Source of the DNA: Solirubrobacteraceae bacterium | GTDB lineage: Bacteria; Actinomycetota; Thermoleophilia; Solirubrobacterales; Solirubrobacteraceae | DNA: 6,824 bases | Reading direction: 5' to 3' | Assembly: GCA_025935735.1 (NCBI GenBank) | Contig: JAICUS010000334.1 | Location: 1-6,824 of the forward strand | The notes under the pieces: generated by a model | What the model saw: the letters and a program-made list of their open reading frames with translations, nothing else | What the model was told of the DNA's origin: nothing | Databases searched by the model: none | Position numbers and translations under genes: made by a program | Shown: one piece after another, positions 6,363-6,824 of the stretch | Layout of the letters: the number at the start of each line of letters is the position of its first letter | How positions within the stretch are numbered: position 1 is the stretch's first letter

Positions 6363-6824
6363 GTGAGCCGGCCCGAGCCGCCCAGCCCGCTCGACCTGCT
6401 GCGGGACCCGCGGGCGGCCGTCGACACGGGCCTCGGGCCGCTCGCCTTCGTCATCGCCAACGCCGTCGCGGGCCTCCACACCGCCGCGGCGGTCGCGGTC
6501 GGGATCTCGGTCGTGTTGATGATCGAGCGGCTCATCCGCCGCCGCTCGGCGATCAACGCCGTCGGCGGGCTGCTCGGCACGGGGCTGTGCGCGTTCATCG
6601 CGCTGCGCACGGGTCGCCCCGAGGGCTACTTCGTGCCGCGGATGCTCTACCAATTCGCGCTGGCGGTGGTGTTCGCCGGCTCGGTGCTCGTCCGCCGCCC
6701 GATCGTCGGCTTCATCGTCGCGGCGCTGTATCGCGCGGACGCCGGCTGGGCGGACCTGCGCCCGGTGCGCCGGACGATGAACGAGCTGACGCTGGCCTGG
6801 GCGGCGCTGTTCGCCGTCCGCGCC
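6363..6824 (+). CDS. DUF3159 family membrane protein, 5' part of gene
   Basis: An integral membrane protein of unknown function that resembles the actinobacterial DUF3159 family. The 154 visible residues start VSRPEPPSPLDLLRDPRAAV, then contain hydrophobic segments at about 24-56 (probably two short helices), 64-82, 95-110 and 112-124. The family-like block is TGRPEGYFVPRMLYQFAL followed by FAGSVLVRRPIVGF (about 83-117); the later LTLAWAALFAVRA (142-154) is also characteristic. The reading frame is still open at the right window edge; family members are usually about 200-250 residues, so some 50-100 are missing. The GTG start follows the methyltransferase stop by 7 nt and no strong ribosome binding site is seen, so reinitiation or coupling is likely. 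Family assignment rests on recalled sequence patterns. Confidence 0.82.
   Translation, partial: MSRPEPPSPLDLLRDPRAAVDTGLGPLAFVIANAVAGLHTAAAVAVGISVVLMIERLIRRRSAINAVGGLLGTGLCAFIALRTGRPEGYFVPRMLYQFALAVVFAGSVLVRRPIVGFIVAALYRADAGWADLRPVRRTMNELTLAWAALFAVRA

Noticed and set aside
5420..6610. Long minus-strand continuation upstream of the mmcQ/yjbR gene
   Set aside because: It is antisense to the methyltransferase and the start of the DUF3159 gene. The family similarity is confined to 5036-5419.

Overview
The window is very GC-rich, actively coding DNA, with GTG starts, C/G-ending codons and tightly packed divergent and convergent genes. A GlgE-type maltosyltransferase next to trehalose synthase, together with a DUF3159 membrane protein, points to an actinobacterium. 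A Thermoleophilia/Solirubrobacterales-like lineage fits best, but that placement is inference; there is no rRNA or other marker here.

Left part (1-4239), alpha-glucan and trehalose metabolism. On the minus strand, glgE (1044-2978) runs into treS (1-1044, cut by the window edge), with stop and start overlapping as TGATG. Facing away from glgE, with only 31 nt between the start codons, is a short GH77 4-alpha-glucanotransferase (malQ, 3010-4239). In the known GlgE pathway TreS interconverts trehalose and maltose, a maltokinase (not in this window) makes maltose-1-phosphate, and GlgE adds maltosyl units to an alpha-1,4-glucan. MalQ would rearrange or trim maltodextrins from the same pool. The block therefore looks like a storage-glucan/compatible-solute module.

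Middle (4223-5035). A minus-strand gene encodes a small exported protein with a signal peptide, a glycine-rich linker and a C-terminal beta-rich domain. It overlaps the end of malQ tail-to-tail by 17 nt. Behind it lies the only sizeable gene-free stretch (4682-5035). This stretch holds a pair of inverted 27-nt arms (26 of 27 matching), 4763-4789 and 4995-5021, bounding a 259-bp segment that resembles a small non-coding mobile or dispersed repeat element. It is the least explained structure in the window.

Right part (5036-6824). A MmcQ/YjbR-family protein gene (minus) diverges from a class I SAM-dependent methyltransferase gene (plus), again with only about 21-30 nt between starts. Seven bases after the methyltransferase comes a DUF3159 membrane protein gene, cut off by the right edge; the two are probably co-transcribed.

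No tRNA, rRNA, CRISPR array, transposase gene or convincing intrinsic terminator was seen. Most of the window is ordinary actinobacterial coding sequence. I did not find a clear new multi-gene system; the inverted-repeat element and the very compact divergent starts are the points most worth checking.
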